Below, piece after piece: positions 16,152 through 24,920 of a DNA stretch of 64,000 nucleotides. Every line of letters starts with the position of its first letter. The stretch's first letter is position 1. Origin of the DNA: Cryobacterium sp. SO1 (GTDB lineage: Bacteria; Actinomycetota; Actinomycetes; Actinomycetales; Microbacteriaceae); contig NZ_CP067394.1 in the NCBI RefSeq assembly GCF_004210215.2, forward strand, positions 2,294,001 through 2,358,000. The letters are read 5' to 3'. The notes under the pieces are model-generated. The model made no database searches. It was given only the letters and a program-made list of their open reading frames with translations, and was not told where the DNA came from. A program made the translations under genes and the position numbers.

Positions 16152-17837
16152 ATGAGCCCAACCCGCCCCGGCCTGCCCGCCCAGCCGAACACATCCGCAG
16201 ACGTGATCGTCGTCGGAGCGGGCTTGGCAGGCTTGGTGGCCACGGCCGAACTGGTCGACGCGGGCAAGCGGGTGCTGCTGGTCGATCAGGAGCCCGCCGC
16301 CTCGCTCGGTGGGCAGGCCTGGTGGTCGTTCGGGGGCCTGTTCCTGGTGGACTCTCCCGAGCAACGCCGGATGGGCGTGAAGGATTCCCTGGAGCTTGCG
16401 CGGCAGGACTGGTTCGCCAGCGCAGGTTTCGATCGCACCGAGGACTACTGGCCCACCCGGTGGGCCGAGGCGTACCTGAATTTCGCCGCCGGCGAGAAGC
16501 GGGCCTGGCTGCGGGAGCGTGGGGTGAGGTTCTTCCCTGTCGTCGGCTGGGCGGAACGAGGCGGGTACACGGCGCTTCAGCACGGCAATTCGGTGCCCCG
16601 ATTCCATATCGTCTGGGGTACCGGGCCGGCTATCCTGGAGCCGTTCATCACGCGGGTGCGCGAGGGCGTGCGTGCGGGCCTGGTCACGGCGCTGCACCGG
16701 CACCAGGTCGATGAGCTGATCATCGAGCGCGGCGCCGTGGCGGGGGTTCGCGGCAGCCTCCTGGCGCCCAGCACCGCGGCACGCGGGCAGGCCAGCAACC
16801 GGGATGCAGTCGGCGAGTTCGAGCTGCGCGCCTCCGCGGTGATCGTCACCAGCGGCGGCATCGGTGGCAACCACGATTTGGTGCGAGCGCAGTGGCCGGC
16901 CCGGCTCGGCCCCGCCCCGGCCACGATGCTCTCGGGCGTGCCCGCCCACGTCGATGGCCGGATGCTCGGCATCACCGAGACGGCCGGCGCCCGGCTGATC
17001 AATGGCGACCGGATGTGGCACTATACCGAAGGCATCGTCAATTGGGATCCGGTCTGGGCCCGGCACGGCATCCGCATCCTGCCCGGCCCGTCCTCACTCT
17101 GGCTGGACGCCACCGGAAAACGACTGCCGGCACCGCTGTTTCCGGGTTTCGACACCCTCGGCACGATGGAACACCTGCTGAAGACCGGCCACGAGCACAG
17201 CTGGTTCGTTCTCACCCAGAAGATCATTGAGAAGGAGTTCGCGCTGTCGGGCAGCGAACAGAACCCTGACCTCACCGGCAAAGACCTGCGCCTGCTCGCC
17301 AAGCGCGTCGCACCGGGCGCCCCCGGCCCGGTTGAGGCGTTCAAGCGCAACGGTGAGGACTTCGTGGTGGCGGACACCCTGCACCAGCTGATCGCGGGCA
17401 TGCAGCAGCGATCCCCCGAGGTGCGCATCGATGCGGGGCGGGTGGAGCGCGAAGTCCTGGCCCGCGATCGTGAACTCGACAACAACTTCAGCAAGGATGC
17501 CCAGATCAACGCGATCCGCCAGGCCCGGCAGTACCGCGGCGACAAGCTCATCCGTGTGGCGAGCCCGCACAAGCTGCTCGACCGCGCCAGTGGGCCGTTG
17601 ATCGCCGTGAAGCTGCACCTGCTCACGCGCAAGAGCCTGGGCGGCATCGAAACCGACCTCTCCTCCCGGGCGCTCAACCCCGACGGACAGCCGGTCCCCG
17701 GCCTGTACGCGGCCGGCGAGGCCGCCGGATTCGGCGGCGGCGGGGTGCACGGCTACCGCTCGCTCGAGGGCACCTTCCTGGGCGGTTGCCTCTTCTCCGG
17801 CCGCACGGCCGGCCGGGCCGTCGCCACCGCGCTCTAA
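16152..17837 (+). CDS. FAD-binding dehydrogenase (fumarate reductase/KstD-like flavoprotein)
   Basis: 561 residues. VIVVGAGLAGLVATAEL is the N-terminal dinucleotide-binding fold, with DQEPAASLGGQAWWSFGG after it, and GLYAAGEAAGFGGGGVHGYRSLEGTFLGGCLFSGR near the C-terminus completes the FAD site. This is the FAD_binding_2 family (succinate dehydrogenase/fumarate reductase flavoproteins, 3-ketosteroid dehydrogenases), in the subgroup annotated as FAD-binding dehydrogenase in actinobacteria. No partner subunit lies nearby and the substrate is unknown. GGAG lies 5 bases before the ATG. Confidence 0.85.
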   Translation: MSPTRPGLPAQPNTSADVIVVGAGLAGLVATAELVDAGKRVLLVDQEPAASLGGQAWWSFGGLFLVDSPEQRRMGVKDSLELARQDWFASAGFDRTEDYWPTRWAEAYLNFAAGEKRAWLRERGVRFFPVVGWAERGGYTALQHGNSVPRFHIVWGTGPAILEPFITRVREGVRAGLVTALHRHQVDELIIERGAVAGVRGSLLAPSTAARGQASNRDAVGEFELRASAVIVTSGGIGGNHDLVRAQWPARLGPAPATMLSGVPAHVDGRMLGITETAGARLINGDRMWHYTEGIVNWDPVWARHGIRILPGPSSLWLDATGKRLPAPLFPGFDTLGTMEHLLKTGHEHSWFVLTQKIIEKEFALSGSEQNPDLTGKDLRLLAKRVAPGAPGPVEAFKRNGEDFVVADTLHQLIAGMQQRSPEVRIDAGRVEREVLARDRELDNNFSKDAQINAIRQARQYRGDKLIRVASPHKLLDRASGPLIAVKLHLLTRKSLGGIETDLSSRALNPDGQPVPGLYAAGEAAGFGGGGVHGYRSLEGTFLGGCLFSGRTAGRAVATAL

Positions 17838-17839
17838 CC

Positions 17840-17903
17840 CCGCGAACCGTGAGTAAAGCCCCGAAAAACGCCGAGTCAGGGTGCTTAACTCACGGTTCGC
17901 GAG
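17840..17903. repeat. 64-bp intergenic palindrome, family A copy 2
   Basis: Arms cgcgaaccgtgag (17841-17853) and ctcacggttcgcg (17889-17901) are exact inverted copies, with an aagcccc..gggtgctta centre. It lies between the convergent stops at 17837 and 17909, a position suited to a bidirectional terminator or REP element. Confidence 0.88.
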
Positions 17904-17908
17904 GGGAC

Positions 17909-18586
17909 TTAGGCGCGCAGGCTCCAGGGCTTGCGGCGCACCAGGATGTGGCCGCGCGCGGTGCTCAGCCGGGTCCAGGGGCCGGTCTCGAACAGCTGCA
18001 CCGGCTCATCCGCCGCCAGGAACCCCAGGCTCACCGCGGCGAACCCGGCCCCGGTCGGCACGAAGTCCAGCGCCTCGATCGGGCGACCCCAGACCTCGGA
18101 ACGCACCCGCTGCACGATCTGCTCGCCGGTACCGGTGGGGATGACGGAGGCGACCTCGGCGATCCCCTCGCGGGCGGCGGCCTCGAAGACGGCAGCGGAC
18201 GCGCTGCCCTGGGACTTCCAGCCGCCCCGAGGCGGCGTGATGCCCGCCCAGGTCACCGACGACACCTGCAGCGGCACGGTCACCGTCACGGGTGCCTGAG
18301 CGTCCGTCATCGCCGCCTCAAGCCTCAGCAGCCGGTCCAGCAGCGACCGCACCGGCACGACGACGTCCAGTTCGACGGCTTCGGTCAGCGCGAACGTGCG
18401 CAGCCCGAGCACGGTGGGGCTGGTGTCCAGCAGTCCCCGCGGGTACAGGATCGCGGTGTAGACGGCAAGCACGCCCGCGGCGGACACCAGGCGCACCGAC
18501 CCGTCCTCCACCCTGCTGGCGCGCGAAAGGTAGACCTGGAGGTCGCCGAGGGACAGGGAATCTGAGAGGGAGAATGACTGGCTCAT
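17909..18586 (-). CDS. Conserved hypothetical protein
   Basis: 225 residues; I do not recognise a named domain. The sequence is soluble-looking, with alternating hydrophobic beta-strand patterns, no signal peptide, no Cys and no clear catalytic motif. The N-terminal half (LGDLQVYLSRASRVEDGSVRLV) and the stretch APPRGGW-like (TPPRGGWKSQG) seem characteristic. Similar hypothetical proteins are common in Microbacteriaceae as far as I recall, but this is not a verified match. It converges with the FAD dehydrogenase and diverges from the thioesterase gene. Confidence 0.7.
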   Translation of the reverse strand: MSQSFSLSDSLSLGDLQVYLSRASRVEDGSVRLVSAAGVLAVYTAILYPRGLLDTSPTVLGLRTFALTEAVELDVVVPVRSLLDRLLRLEAAMTDAQAPVTVTVPLQVSSVTWAGITPPRGGWKSQGSASAAVFEAAAREGIAEVASVIPTGTGEQIVQRVRSEVWGRPIEALDFVPTGAGFAAVSLGFLAADEPVQLFETGPWTRLSTARGHILVRRKPWSLRA

Positions 18587-18649
18587 CTGCTGTCTAAACT
18601 ACCAAGGTACGTCGGCGTCCACGGACCCGAGCTCGAACAAGGAGGCAGC

Positions 18650-19525
18650 ATGCACGCACCGCTGGAGGGTCTTCTGGCCGCTCTCGACCTGACCGACACC
18701 GGTGCGCGCACCAGCGAAGACATCTTCACCGGTCCGTCCCAGTGGATGCCGCAGGGGCGTGTCTTCGGCGGACAGGTGCTCGCACAGTCCCTCGTCGCCG
18801 CCATTCGCACCGTGCCGGACGAACGACACGTGCACTCGATGCACGGCTACTTCCTGCGCCCCGGCGACGTGAACCACCCGATCACCTTCTCGGTCGACCG
18901 CATCCACGACGGCCGCTCCTTCTCCACCCGCCGCACCCAGGCGTACCAGAACGGCGTGCCGATCCTGTCGATGATCGCGTCGTTCCAGGACGAGGATGAG
19001 GGCCTTGAGCATCACCTCGAGATGCCGACGGACCTCCCCGACCCTGAGTCCCTGCCGACCACGGCAGACACCCTCGGTCACATCGACCACGACTTCGCGC
19101 GCGCCTGGGCGAACGACCGGCCGTTCGACATGCGTCACGTGCCTTCCTCGATCTACCTCACCGTGGACGGGGAGCACACCAGCAAGCAGATGCTCTGGAT
19201 GAAAACCTTCGAGCCCATCCCCGACGACCCCGACCTGCACCGCGCCGCGCTCGCCTACGTGAGCGACTACTCGATCATGGAACCGGTCATGCGCCGGCAC
19301 GGACTGGCCTGGGCCACCCCCGGGCTCAAGGTCGCCAGCCTCGACCACGCCATGTGGTGGCACCGCTTCGGCCGGGTCGACGAGTGGATGCTGTACGTGC
19401 AGGACTCCCCCTCCGCCCAGGGCGGCCGCGGCCTGTCCACCGGCAGCATCTACAGCCGTGACGGCCTGCTGCTGGCCACGGTGGCCCAGGAAGGCATGGT
19501 GCGGGTGCCCACGCCCCGGGACTAG
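18650..19525 (+). CDS. tesB: Acyl-CoA thioesterase II
   Basis: 291 residues, full TesB length, with two hotdog domains. RVFGGQVLAQSLVAA and HSMHGYFLRPGD near the N-terminus, SFSTRRTQAYQNG, and ASLDHAMWWHR in the C-terminal half match TesB. It hydrolyses medium- and long-chain acyl-CoA to free fatty acid and CoA in the cytoplasm. AAGGAGG lies 4-5 bases before the ATG, a strong ribosome site. Confidence 0.93.
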   Translation: MHAPLEGLLAALDLTDTGARTSEDIFTGPSQWMPQGRVFGGQVLAQSLVAAIRTVPDERHVHSMHGYFLRPGDVNHPITFSVDRIHDGRSFSTRRTQAYQNGVPILSMIASFQDEDEGLEHHLEMPTDLPDPESLPTTADTLGHIDHDFARAWANDRPFDMRHVPSSIYLTVDGEHTSKQMLWMKTFEPIPDDPDLHRAALAYVSDYSIMEPVMRRHGLAWATPGLKVASLDHAMWWHRFGRVDEWMLYVQDSPSAQGGRGLSTGSIYSRDGLLLATVAQEGMVRVPTPRD

Positions 19526-19578
19526 GATCCCGCTGTAGACCCACCCTCGCCCTCATTCTCATCCGTACCGGGAGCATC

Positions 19579-19995
19579 ATGACCGACCCAGCAGCCCTCA
19601 CCCGCCGCAGCCTGCTCATTGCCGGCGGTGCCGGAACCGTCCTCGCCCTGGCCGCTTGCGCACCTGACGAGACGAGCAGCGACACCGACCCGGGTACCAG
19701 CACACCCACCGAAGTCGCCGTGCTGTCGGACATTCCTGTCGGCGGGGCCGTGGCGGTGATGCTCGACGGATCGCAGATCATCGTCTCCCAGCCCACCGCC
19801 GGCGAGGTCGTGGCCTTCAGCGCGATCTGCACCCACGAGGGCTGCATCGTGGTCCCGGAGCAGAAGGGCCTGAACTGCCCGTGCCATAAGTCGCTCTTCG
19901 ACACGGTGACCGGAGCGGTGTTGAAGGGTCCGGCCACCGAGCCCCTGCCCGCGGTTAAGGTCGCGCTCGACGGCGACAAAGTCCTCGCCGGCTAA
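19579..19995 (+). CDS. Rieske [2Fe-2S] lipoprotein
   Basis: 138 residues. TRRSLLIAGGAGTVLALAACAP combines a twin-Arg-like signal with a lipobox (LAAC), so it is probably exported folded by Tat and lipid-anchored outside the membrane. The cluster ligands are CTHEGC and CPCHKSLFD, the two Cys-x-His/Cys-x-x-His boxes of Rieske proteins. Such stand-alone Rieske proteins act as electron carriers; the partner is not in the window. GGGAG lies 4 bases before the ATG. Confidence 0.9.
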   Translation: MTDPAALTRRSLLIAGGAGTVLALAACAPDETSSDTDPGTSTPTEVAVLSDIPVGGAVAVMLDGSQIIVSQPTAGEVVAFSAICTHEGCIVVPEQKGLNCPCHKSLFDTVTGAVLKGPATEPLPAVKVALDGDKVLAG

Positions 19996-20006
19996 CCCCG
20001 TGCACT

Positions 20007-20070
20007 CTCGCGAACTGTGAGCTAAGCCCCGAAAAACTCGGGATTGTGGTGCTTAAGTCACAGTTCGCGG
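20007..20070. repeat. 64-bp intergenic palindrome, family A copy 3
   Basis: Arms ctcgcgaactgtga and tcacagttcgcgg are inverted copies; the centre is taagcccc..ggtgctta, itself partly palindromic. It separates the convergent Rieske (19995) and thioesterase (20075) genes. Confidence 0.88.
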
Positions 20071-20074
20071 GAGG

Positions 20075-20557
20075 CTATTTGCGAGTGAAGGTGATCGCGG
20101 GCTCGAGGTAGGGAGTCCAGGCGGCTCGCTCGAGTTCGTTGATCTTGCGGGGGCGTTCCGTGGCCGCATCCACCAAGACGATGGTGGTGGTGGCTCGCGC
20201 GTACAACCGGGCGCTGTCCTGACCCGCGGGACCGTAGACCTCGTAACACACGTCGAGGCTGGCGCCGCCGAGCTTGCCGATCCACAGCTGGATGTCGATC
20301 GGCGAGCGCAGATACGGGATCGGAGCGAGGTATTCGATCTCAAGCCGAGCGATCAGCGTCAGAGTCGCCGCGCCCGGCCGACCGTCGAGCACCGCCGTGC
20401 TCTCACCGGCAGTGGACGCGGTTGACTCCGGCTCGTCGTTCGACCAGAATGCCTGGATGCGCGCCTCCTCGAGGAGGCGCAGCATCTCGGCGTTGTTGAC
20501 GTGGGCGTACGCGTCAAGATCCGACCAGCGCAGCCGGATGGGAACGTGTAGCCGCAT
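20075..20557 (-). CDS. Hotdog-fold acyl-CoA thioesterase (4HBT)
   Basis: 160 residues. RLRWSDLDAYAHVNNAEMLRLLEEARI is the 4-hydroxybenzoyl-CoA thioesterase motif with the catalytic Asp and the HVNN box. It should hydrolyse a small or aromatic acyl-CoA. Its start follows the ettA stop by 6 bp, making it the last gene of the ssb-lipoprotein-ettA-thioesterase operon. Confidence 0.88.
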   Translation of the reverse strand: MRLHVPIRLRWSDLDAYAHVNNAEMLRLLEEARIQAFWSNDEPESTASTAGESTAVLDGRPGAATLTLIARLEIEYLAPIPYLRSPIDIQLWIGKLGGASLDVCYEVYGPAGQDSARLYARATTTIVLVDAATERPRKINELERAAWTPYLEPAITFTRK

Positions 20558-20563
20558 AGCTAC

Positions 20564-22246
20564 CTAGTCCCTGGTGAGCTTGCGGTACGCGGACCGGTGC
20601 GGCTTGGCCGCGTCCGGGCCGAGTCGCTCGATCTTGTTCTGCTCGTAGGACTCGAAGTTGCCCTCGAACCAGTACCAGTTGCCCGGAGCCTCGGCCGTGC
20701 CCTCGTACGAGAGGATGTGCGTGGCGATACGGTCCAGGAACCACCGGTCGTGGGTGATGACCACGGCGCAACCGGGGAACTCGAGCAACGCATTCTCCAG
20801 CGAGCCGAGAGTCTCGACGTCCAGGTCATTAGTCGGTTCGTCGAGCAGCAACAGGTTGCCGCCCTGCTTAAGGGTCAGCGCGAGGTTCAGGCGGTTGCGC
20901 TCACCACCGGAAAGCACACCGGCCTTCTTCTGCTGGTCGGGCCCCTTGAAGCCGAAGGTGGACACGTAGGCCCGGGACGGCACCTCGGTCTTGCCGACCT
21001 GGATGTAGTCCTGGCCGTCGGAGACGACTTCCCAGAGCGACTTGTTCGGGTCGATGCCGCCACGGGACTGGTCGACGTAGGAGATGTCGACGGTCTCGCC
21101 GATCTTCAGGTCACCGGCATCCAGCGGCTCGAGGCCCACGATGGTCTTGAACAGCGTGGTCTTACCCACACCGTTCGGGCCGATGACGCCGACGATGCCG
21201 TTCCGCGGCAGGGTGAAGGACAGATCTTCGACCAGGACCCGGTCGCCGAAGCCCTTCTTGAGCTTCTTGGCGTCGATGACCTGAGCGCCCAGGCGCGGGC
21301 CCACGGGGATCTGGATGTCTTCGAAGTCGAGCTTGCGTCCGCGCTCGGCCTCGTTGACCATCTCTTCGTACCGGGCCAGACGGGCCTTCGACTTGGCCTG
21401 ACGGCCCTTGGCGTTGGAGCGAACCCAGTCGAGTTCCTCGGCGAGGCGCTTGGAGAGCTTGGCGTCCTTCTTGCCCTGCACCTGCAGGCGCTCCTGCTTC
21501 TTCTCCAGGTAGGTGGAGTAGTTGCCCTCGTAGGGGTACAAGTGGCCGCGGTCGATTTCGGCGATCCACTCGGCCACGTGGTCGAGGAAGTACCGGTCGT
21601 GGGTGACGGCGAGCACGGCGCCGGGGTACTTGGCGAGGTGCTGCTCGAGCCAGAGCACGCTTTCGGCGTCGAGGTGGTTGGTCGGTTCGTCCAGGAGCAG
21701 CAGGTCGGGCTTCTGGAGCAGCAGCTTGCACAGGGCGACGCGGCGCTTCTCACCACCGGAGAGGTCGACGACGGAGTAGTCGCCCGGCGGCGTGCGCAGG
21801 GCGTCCATCGCCTGTTCCAGCTGGGAGTCGAGGTCCCAGGCGTCTGCCGCGTCGATCTCTTCCTGCAGTGTGCCCATCTCTTCGAGCAGGGTGTCGAAGT
21901 CGGCGTCGGGTTCGGCCAGCGCGGCGCTGATCTCGTTGAACCTGTCGACCTTGGCCTTGATCGGGCCAACACCTTCCTGCACGTTCTCCAGCACGGTCTT
22001 GGTCTCGTCCAGCTCCGGCTCCTGCATCAGGATGCCGACGGAGTAGCCGGGCGACAGCCGGGCCTCACCATTGCTGGGGGTGTCGAGGCCGGCCATGATC
22101 TTGAGGATCGTGGACTTACCGGCACCGTTGGGGCCCACCACGCCGATCTTGGCTCCGGGGAAGAACGACATCGTGACGTCGTCGAGGATGAGCTTGTCTC
22201 CAATGGCTTTGCGCGCACGCACCATCGAGTAAATGAATTCAGCCAT
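20564..22246 (-). CDS. ettA: Energy-dependent translational throttle protein EttA (ABC-F ATPase)
   Basis: 560 residues from ATG 22246 (MAEFIYSMVRARK, the normal EttA start). Two ABC domains: Walker A GPNGAGKST and GPNGVGKTT, signatures LSGGEKRRVAL and LSGGERNRLNL, Walker B DLLLLDEPTNHLD and NLLLLDEPTNDLD. No membrane segments, consistent with ABC-F. The arm and linker (PtIM) between the domains are charged (LEELDWVRSNAKGRQAKSKAR). Family role: binds the ribosomal E site and gates translation by ADP:ATP ratio. Actinobacterial copies are often annotated EttA; a different ABC-F paralogue is possible but less likely. Confidence 0.93.
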   Translation of the reverse strand: MAEFIYSMVRARKAIGDKLILDDVTMSFFPGAKIGVVGPNGAGKSTILKIMAGLDTPSNGEARLSPGYSVGILMQEPELDETKTVLENVQEGVGPIKAKVDRFNEISAALAEPDADFDTLLEEMGTLQEEIDAADAWDLDSQLEQAMDALRTPPGDYSVVDLSGGEKRRVALCKLLLQKPDLLLLDEPTNHLDAESVLWLEQHLAKYPGAVLAVTHDRYFLDHVAEWIAEIDRGHLYPYEGNYSTYLEKKQERLQVQGKKDAKLSKRLAEELDWVRSNAKGRQAKSKARLARYEEMVNEAERGRKLDFEDIQIPVGPRLGAQVIDAKKLKKGFGDRVLVEDLSFTLPRNGIVGVIGPNGVGKTTLFKTIVGLEPLDAGDLKIGETVDISYVDQSRGGIDPNKSLWEVVSDGQDYIQVGKTEVPSRAYVSTFGFKGPDQQKKAGVLSGGERNRLNLALTLKQGGNLLLLDEPTNDLDVETLGSLENALLEFPGCAVVITHDRWFLDRIATHILSYEGTAEAPGNWYWFEGNFESYEQNKIERLGPDAAKPHRSAYRKLTRD

Positions 22247-22251
22247 AGTGT

Positions 22252-22758
22252 TTACCAGTCTATTTGGCGCGTGGCTCCGACGAGACACGTTCCGGTTGCG
22301 AGCGGGGCGGCGGCGATGCTGTGATAGCCGCCGGACGAGGGGCCGTTCTGGCCGATCAGGCACTCTCCGTTGACGCGGGCGGAGAATTGGATGGAGTCGG
22401 CCGGTTCACCCGTTGTGGTGGTGTCCGAGGTGACTTCCATGGTGGTCTTGTCGAAGCCGGCGGCAACGAGGGCGTCGACGTAGCTGCGGCCGGCCGGGTT
22501 GGGGTCCGCGGCGAGTGCTGCGGTGATGACCGAATCGAAATACGGCAGATTCTCGGCGGCCGCGCCCTCGGGCACAAGCGCCGGCGCTTCAGCGACCGTG
22601 GCAATGGGCGTTGTTGTCGGAGACACGGTCGGCGTCGGCGTCGAGGCGTCACCGGTGGGCAGCGAGCAACCGGCCAGGCCCAGTCCGAGGACAAGGCACG
22701 CTGCCCAGGTCGTCGCTCTGCGGCAGCGCCGAACGGGTGCGTCCAAGTTCCGCGCCAC
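22252..22758 (-). CDS. Predicted lipoprotein of unknown function
   Basis: 168 residues from GTG 22758, chosen because GGAGGA lies 6 bases upstream. The N-terminus is a type II signal peptide ending LGLGLAGC, followed by a Thr/Pro-rich linker (TPTPTVSPTTTP) and a ~110-residue globular domain with two Cys (GECLIGQNG, GTCLVGATRQ) that could form a disulfide outside the cell. It resembles a small actinobacterial lipoprotein family, possibly DUF6993, from memory only. It lies between ssb and ettA, 5 bp before the latter. Confidence 0.78.
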   Translation of the reverse strand: MARNLDAPVRRCRRATTWAACLVLGLGLAGCSLPTGDASTPTPTVSPTTTPIATVAEAPALVPEGAAAENLPYFDSVITAALAADPNPAGRSYVDALVAAGFDKTTMEVTSDTTTTGEPADSIQFSARVNGECLIGQNGPSSGGYHSIAAAPLATGTCLVGATRQIDW

Positions 22759-22804
22759 GCGTAGTCCTCCCCCACCGCCGCACGCTGCGACCGAGAAGTC
22801 GAGT

Positions 22805-23302
22805 CTAGGCGGACTGTGTTTCCGTTTCCCCCTGGGTACCGTCAAGTCCACCCAGCTCAGCCTCGGCCGCACCCGCAGGCCCGGCCGGAATCCCGCCCTC
22901 GGCGCCGCCAGCTGAGTCCGGGTCCCGCTGCTCGGTCGCCGCCGGCATGATGCTGCGCACCAGGGACGTCGTTCCCCAGCTGAGGTTGTGGCCGACGGCG
23001 TCGGCTTCCACCTCGACGGAGGTGCCGGACCGGTCTTCGTTCTCCCAGTCACGGATGCGCAGGCGCCCGGTCACCAGCACCGGCTCGCCCTTGTGCACCG
23101 ACGCCACCACGTTGTGGGCGAGCTGCCGAAAGCTCGAGACCGTGTACCAATTGGTGTCGGCGTCCACCCAGGAGTTCTTCACCCGGTCGAAGCGGCGCTG
23201 GCGGCAGGCCAGTCGGAACGAGGTGATGGCCAGACCCGAACTCGTCACCAGATGGCGCGGGGTGGTGGCAACGATTCCGGTCAGGGCGATGGTGTCGGTC
23301 AC
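22805..23302 (-). CDS. Single-stranded DNA-binding protein (paralogue type)
   Basis: 165 residues from GTG 23302, with AGGAGA 5 bases upstream. The OB-fold region is clear: IALTGIVATTPRHLVTSSG, FRLACRQRRFD, NWYTVSSFRQLAHNVVASVHKGEPVLVTGRLRIRDWENEDRSG. The Gly/Glu-rich tail ends ETETQSA and lacks the acidic DDDLPF-type tip that SSB uses to recruit repair and replication proteins. So this is probably a second, SsbB-like paralogue rather than the replicative SSB usually found with rpsF and rpsR. First gene of the leftward operon, divergent from the aldo/keto reductase. Confidence 0.88.
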   Translation of the reverse strand: MTDTIALTGIVATTPRHLVTSSGLAITSFRLACRQRRFDRVKNSWVDADTNWYTVSSFRQLAHNVVASVHKGEPVLVTGRLRIRDWENEDRSGTSVEVEADAVGHNLSWGTTSLVRSIMPAATEQRDPDSAGGAEGGIPAGPAGAAEAELGGLDGTQGETETQSA

Positions 23303-23499
23303 GGGATTCTCCTGGGCGGCACGAGGCGGATGGCGTTGGACGCGACCCGGGAACAGTCCTCGTGCCGGGTTCGTGCTCCCGGGCCGCGCTGCAGCCACCC
23401 TCCGCCGATCGGCACCGGTTGGCGACGCCGAGCGTCCCGGCTGTGCAGAACCAGCGCCCACCGCCGCCTGGGGAGGGGCCGCAGACCTAGAGTGAGTTC

Positions 23500-24507
23500 A
23501 TGACCTTCACTGCTGCAGAGAACCGCTATTCCGAGATGCCGTACCGCCGAACCGGGCGCAGCGGTCTGAAACTCCCCGCACTGTCGCTGGGGTTGTGGCA
23601 CAATTTCGGCCACGAGCGGTCGATCGACACCCAGCGCGGCATCCTGCGCCGGGCCTTCGACCTGGGCGTCACCCACTTCGACCTGGCCAACAACTACGGC
23701 CCGCCCCCCGGCTCCGCCGAAACCAACTTCGGCCGCATCTTCGCCGAAGACTTCCGCCCCTACCGCGATGAGATGATCATCTCCAGCAAGGCCGGCTACG
23801 ACATGTGGGCGGGCCCCTACGGCGACTTCGGCTCGCGCAAGTACTTGCTGTCGTCGTTGGACGCGAGCCTGGGCCGCCTGGGCCTGGACTACGTCGACAT
23901 CTTCTACTCCCACCGCCCCGACCCCGAAACGCCCATCGAAGAGACCATGGGCGCCCTGGCCACCGCCGTGCAGTCGGGTAAGGCCCTGTACGCCGGCATC
24001 TCCAACTACAGCCCTGAGCAGACCGTCGCCGCATACGCGGCCCTGGCCGAGCACAAGATCCCGCTGCTCATCCACCAGCCGCGGTACTCCATGTTCGACC
24101 GGCACATCGAAGACGGCCTGTTCCCGGTGCTCGACGACCTCGGCATGGGCAGCATCGTCTTCTCCCCGCTCGCCCAGGGCCTGCTGACCGATCGCTACCT
24201 CAGCGGCTCCGTGCCGTCGGACTCCCGGGTTGCCACCAGCCGGTTCCTGAACGAGAGCTCGCTCAACGCCACCTACCTCGAGCGCGCCAGGGCGCTGAAC
24301 GCCATCGCCGCCGACCGCGGCCAGACCCTGGCCCAGCTCGCCGTCACCTGGATCCTGCGCCAGCCGCAGGTCACCAGCGTGCTCGTGGGCGCCAGCAGCA
24401 TCGGCCAGCTCGAGCAGACCGTGGCCGCGCTGGATGCACCCGCGCTGGACGCCGACGAGATCGCCGCCATCGAGCCGCACGCTGTGCACGGCACCGGCAT
24501 GAACTAG
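23500..24507 (+). CDS. Aldo/keto reductase (YghZ/MgrA-like)
   Basis: 335 residues. PYRRTGRSGLKLPALSLGLWHNFG, THFDLANNYGPPPGSAETNFG and the YVDIFYSHRPDP segment identify the AKR14/Kv-beta subgroup that contains E. coli YghZ, an L-glyceraldehyde-3-phosphate reductase. Catalytic Asp and Tyr lie in DLANNY, with Lys in SSKAGYDM. Probable NADPH-dependent aldehyde reductase, cytosolic. TAGAGT sits 6 bases before the ATG with no Shine-Dalgarno sequence, consistent with leaderless transcription. Confidence 0.92.
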   Translation: MTFTAAENRYSEMPYRRTGRSGLKLPALSLGLWHNFGHERSIDTQRGILRRAFDLGVTHFDLANNYGPPPGSAETNFGRIFAEDFRPYRDEMIISSKAGYDMWAGPYGDFGSRKYLLSSLDASLGRLGLDYVDIFYSHRPDPETPIEETMGALATAVQSGKALYAGISNYSPEQTVAAYAALAEHKIPLLIHQPRYSMFDRHIEDGLFPVLDDLGMGSIVFSPLAQGLLTDRYLSGSVPSDSRVATSRFLNESSLNATYLERARALNAIAADRGQTLAQLAVTWILRQPQVTSVLVGASSIGQLEQTVAALDAPALDADEIAAIEPHAVHGTGMN

Positions 24508-24607
24508 CCGGCACGCCCATCCCGATGGGGGCGGGCGCGGATGTCGGTGGCCGGTTCTACCCTGAGGCCAACGGCAACCGCGCCCGCCCTTTCGTCTGGA
24601 GCACACC

Positions 24608-24889
24608 ATGACCACTCTCACCATGGCGGTACGACCCACGGCCATCGCTCACGGCGCCCGGCCCGCACGGGCCGGCGGCTCCGCGTGGACCAGCGGCCCG
24701 AGCCTGGTAGTCGTGCGCGACGGACTGTGGCGGGTGGTCGACGGGTCCGGGGCCGTCCTGGGGCACATCGAACGCGAGACACATCCCGACGGCGAGCGGT
24801 ACCTGGCACGGCGTCTGGTCATGTCCACCCGCCGCATCGAACTCGGTGCCTTCTGGCGCATCGATGACGCGGCCGACTGCTTCCGCTGA
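24608..24889 (+). CDS. Small hypothetical protein
   Basis: 93 residues with GGAG 6-7 bases before the ATG. The first ~30 residues are Ala/Arg-rich; the rest (SLVVVRDGLWRVVDGSGAVLGHIERE) has a strand-rich pattern. No known domain recognised. The frame shows normal high-GC codon usage and it sits in the same direction as its neighbours. Confidence 0.55.
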   Translation: MTTLTMAVRPTAIAHGARPARAGGSAWTSGPSLVVVRDGLWRVVDGSGAVLGHIERETHPDGERYLARRLVMSTRRIELGAFWRIDDAADCFR

Positions 24890-24920
24890 AGCCGGGCGCT
24901 CGCGCCGCTACGCTGAAACG

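Noticed and set aside
22759..23052. Long N-terminal extension of the lipoprotein gene
   Set aside because: It would overlap ssb and hide the signal peptide; GTG 22758 has a good ribosome site and starts the signal sequence.
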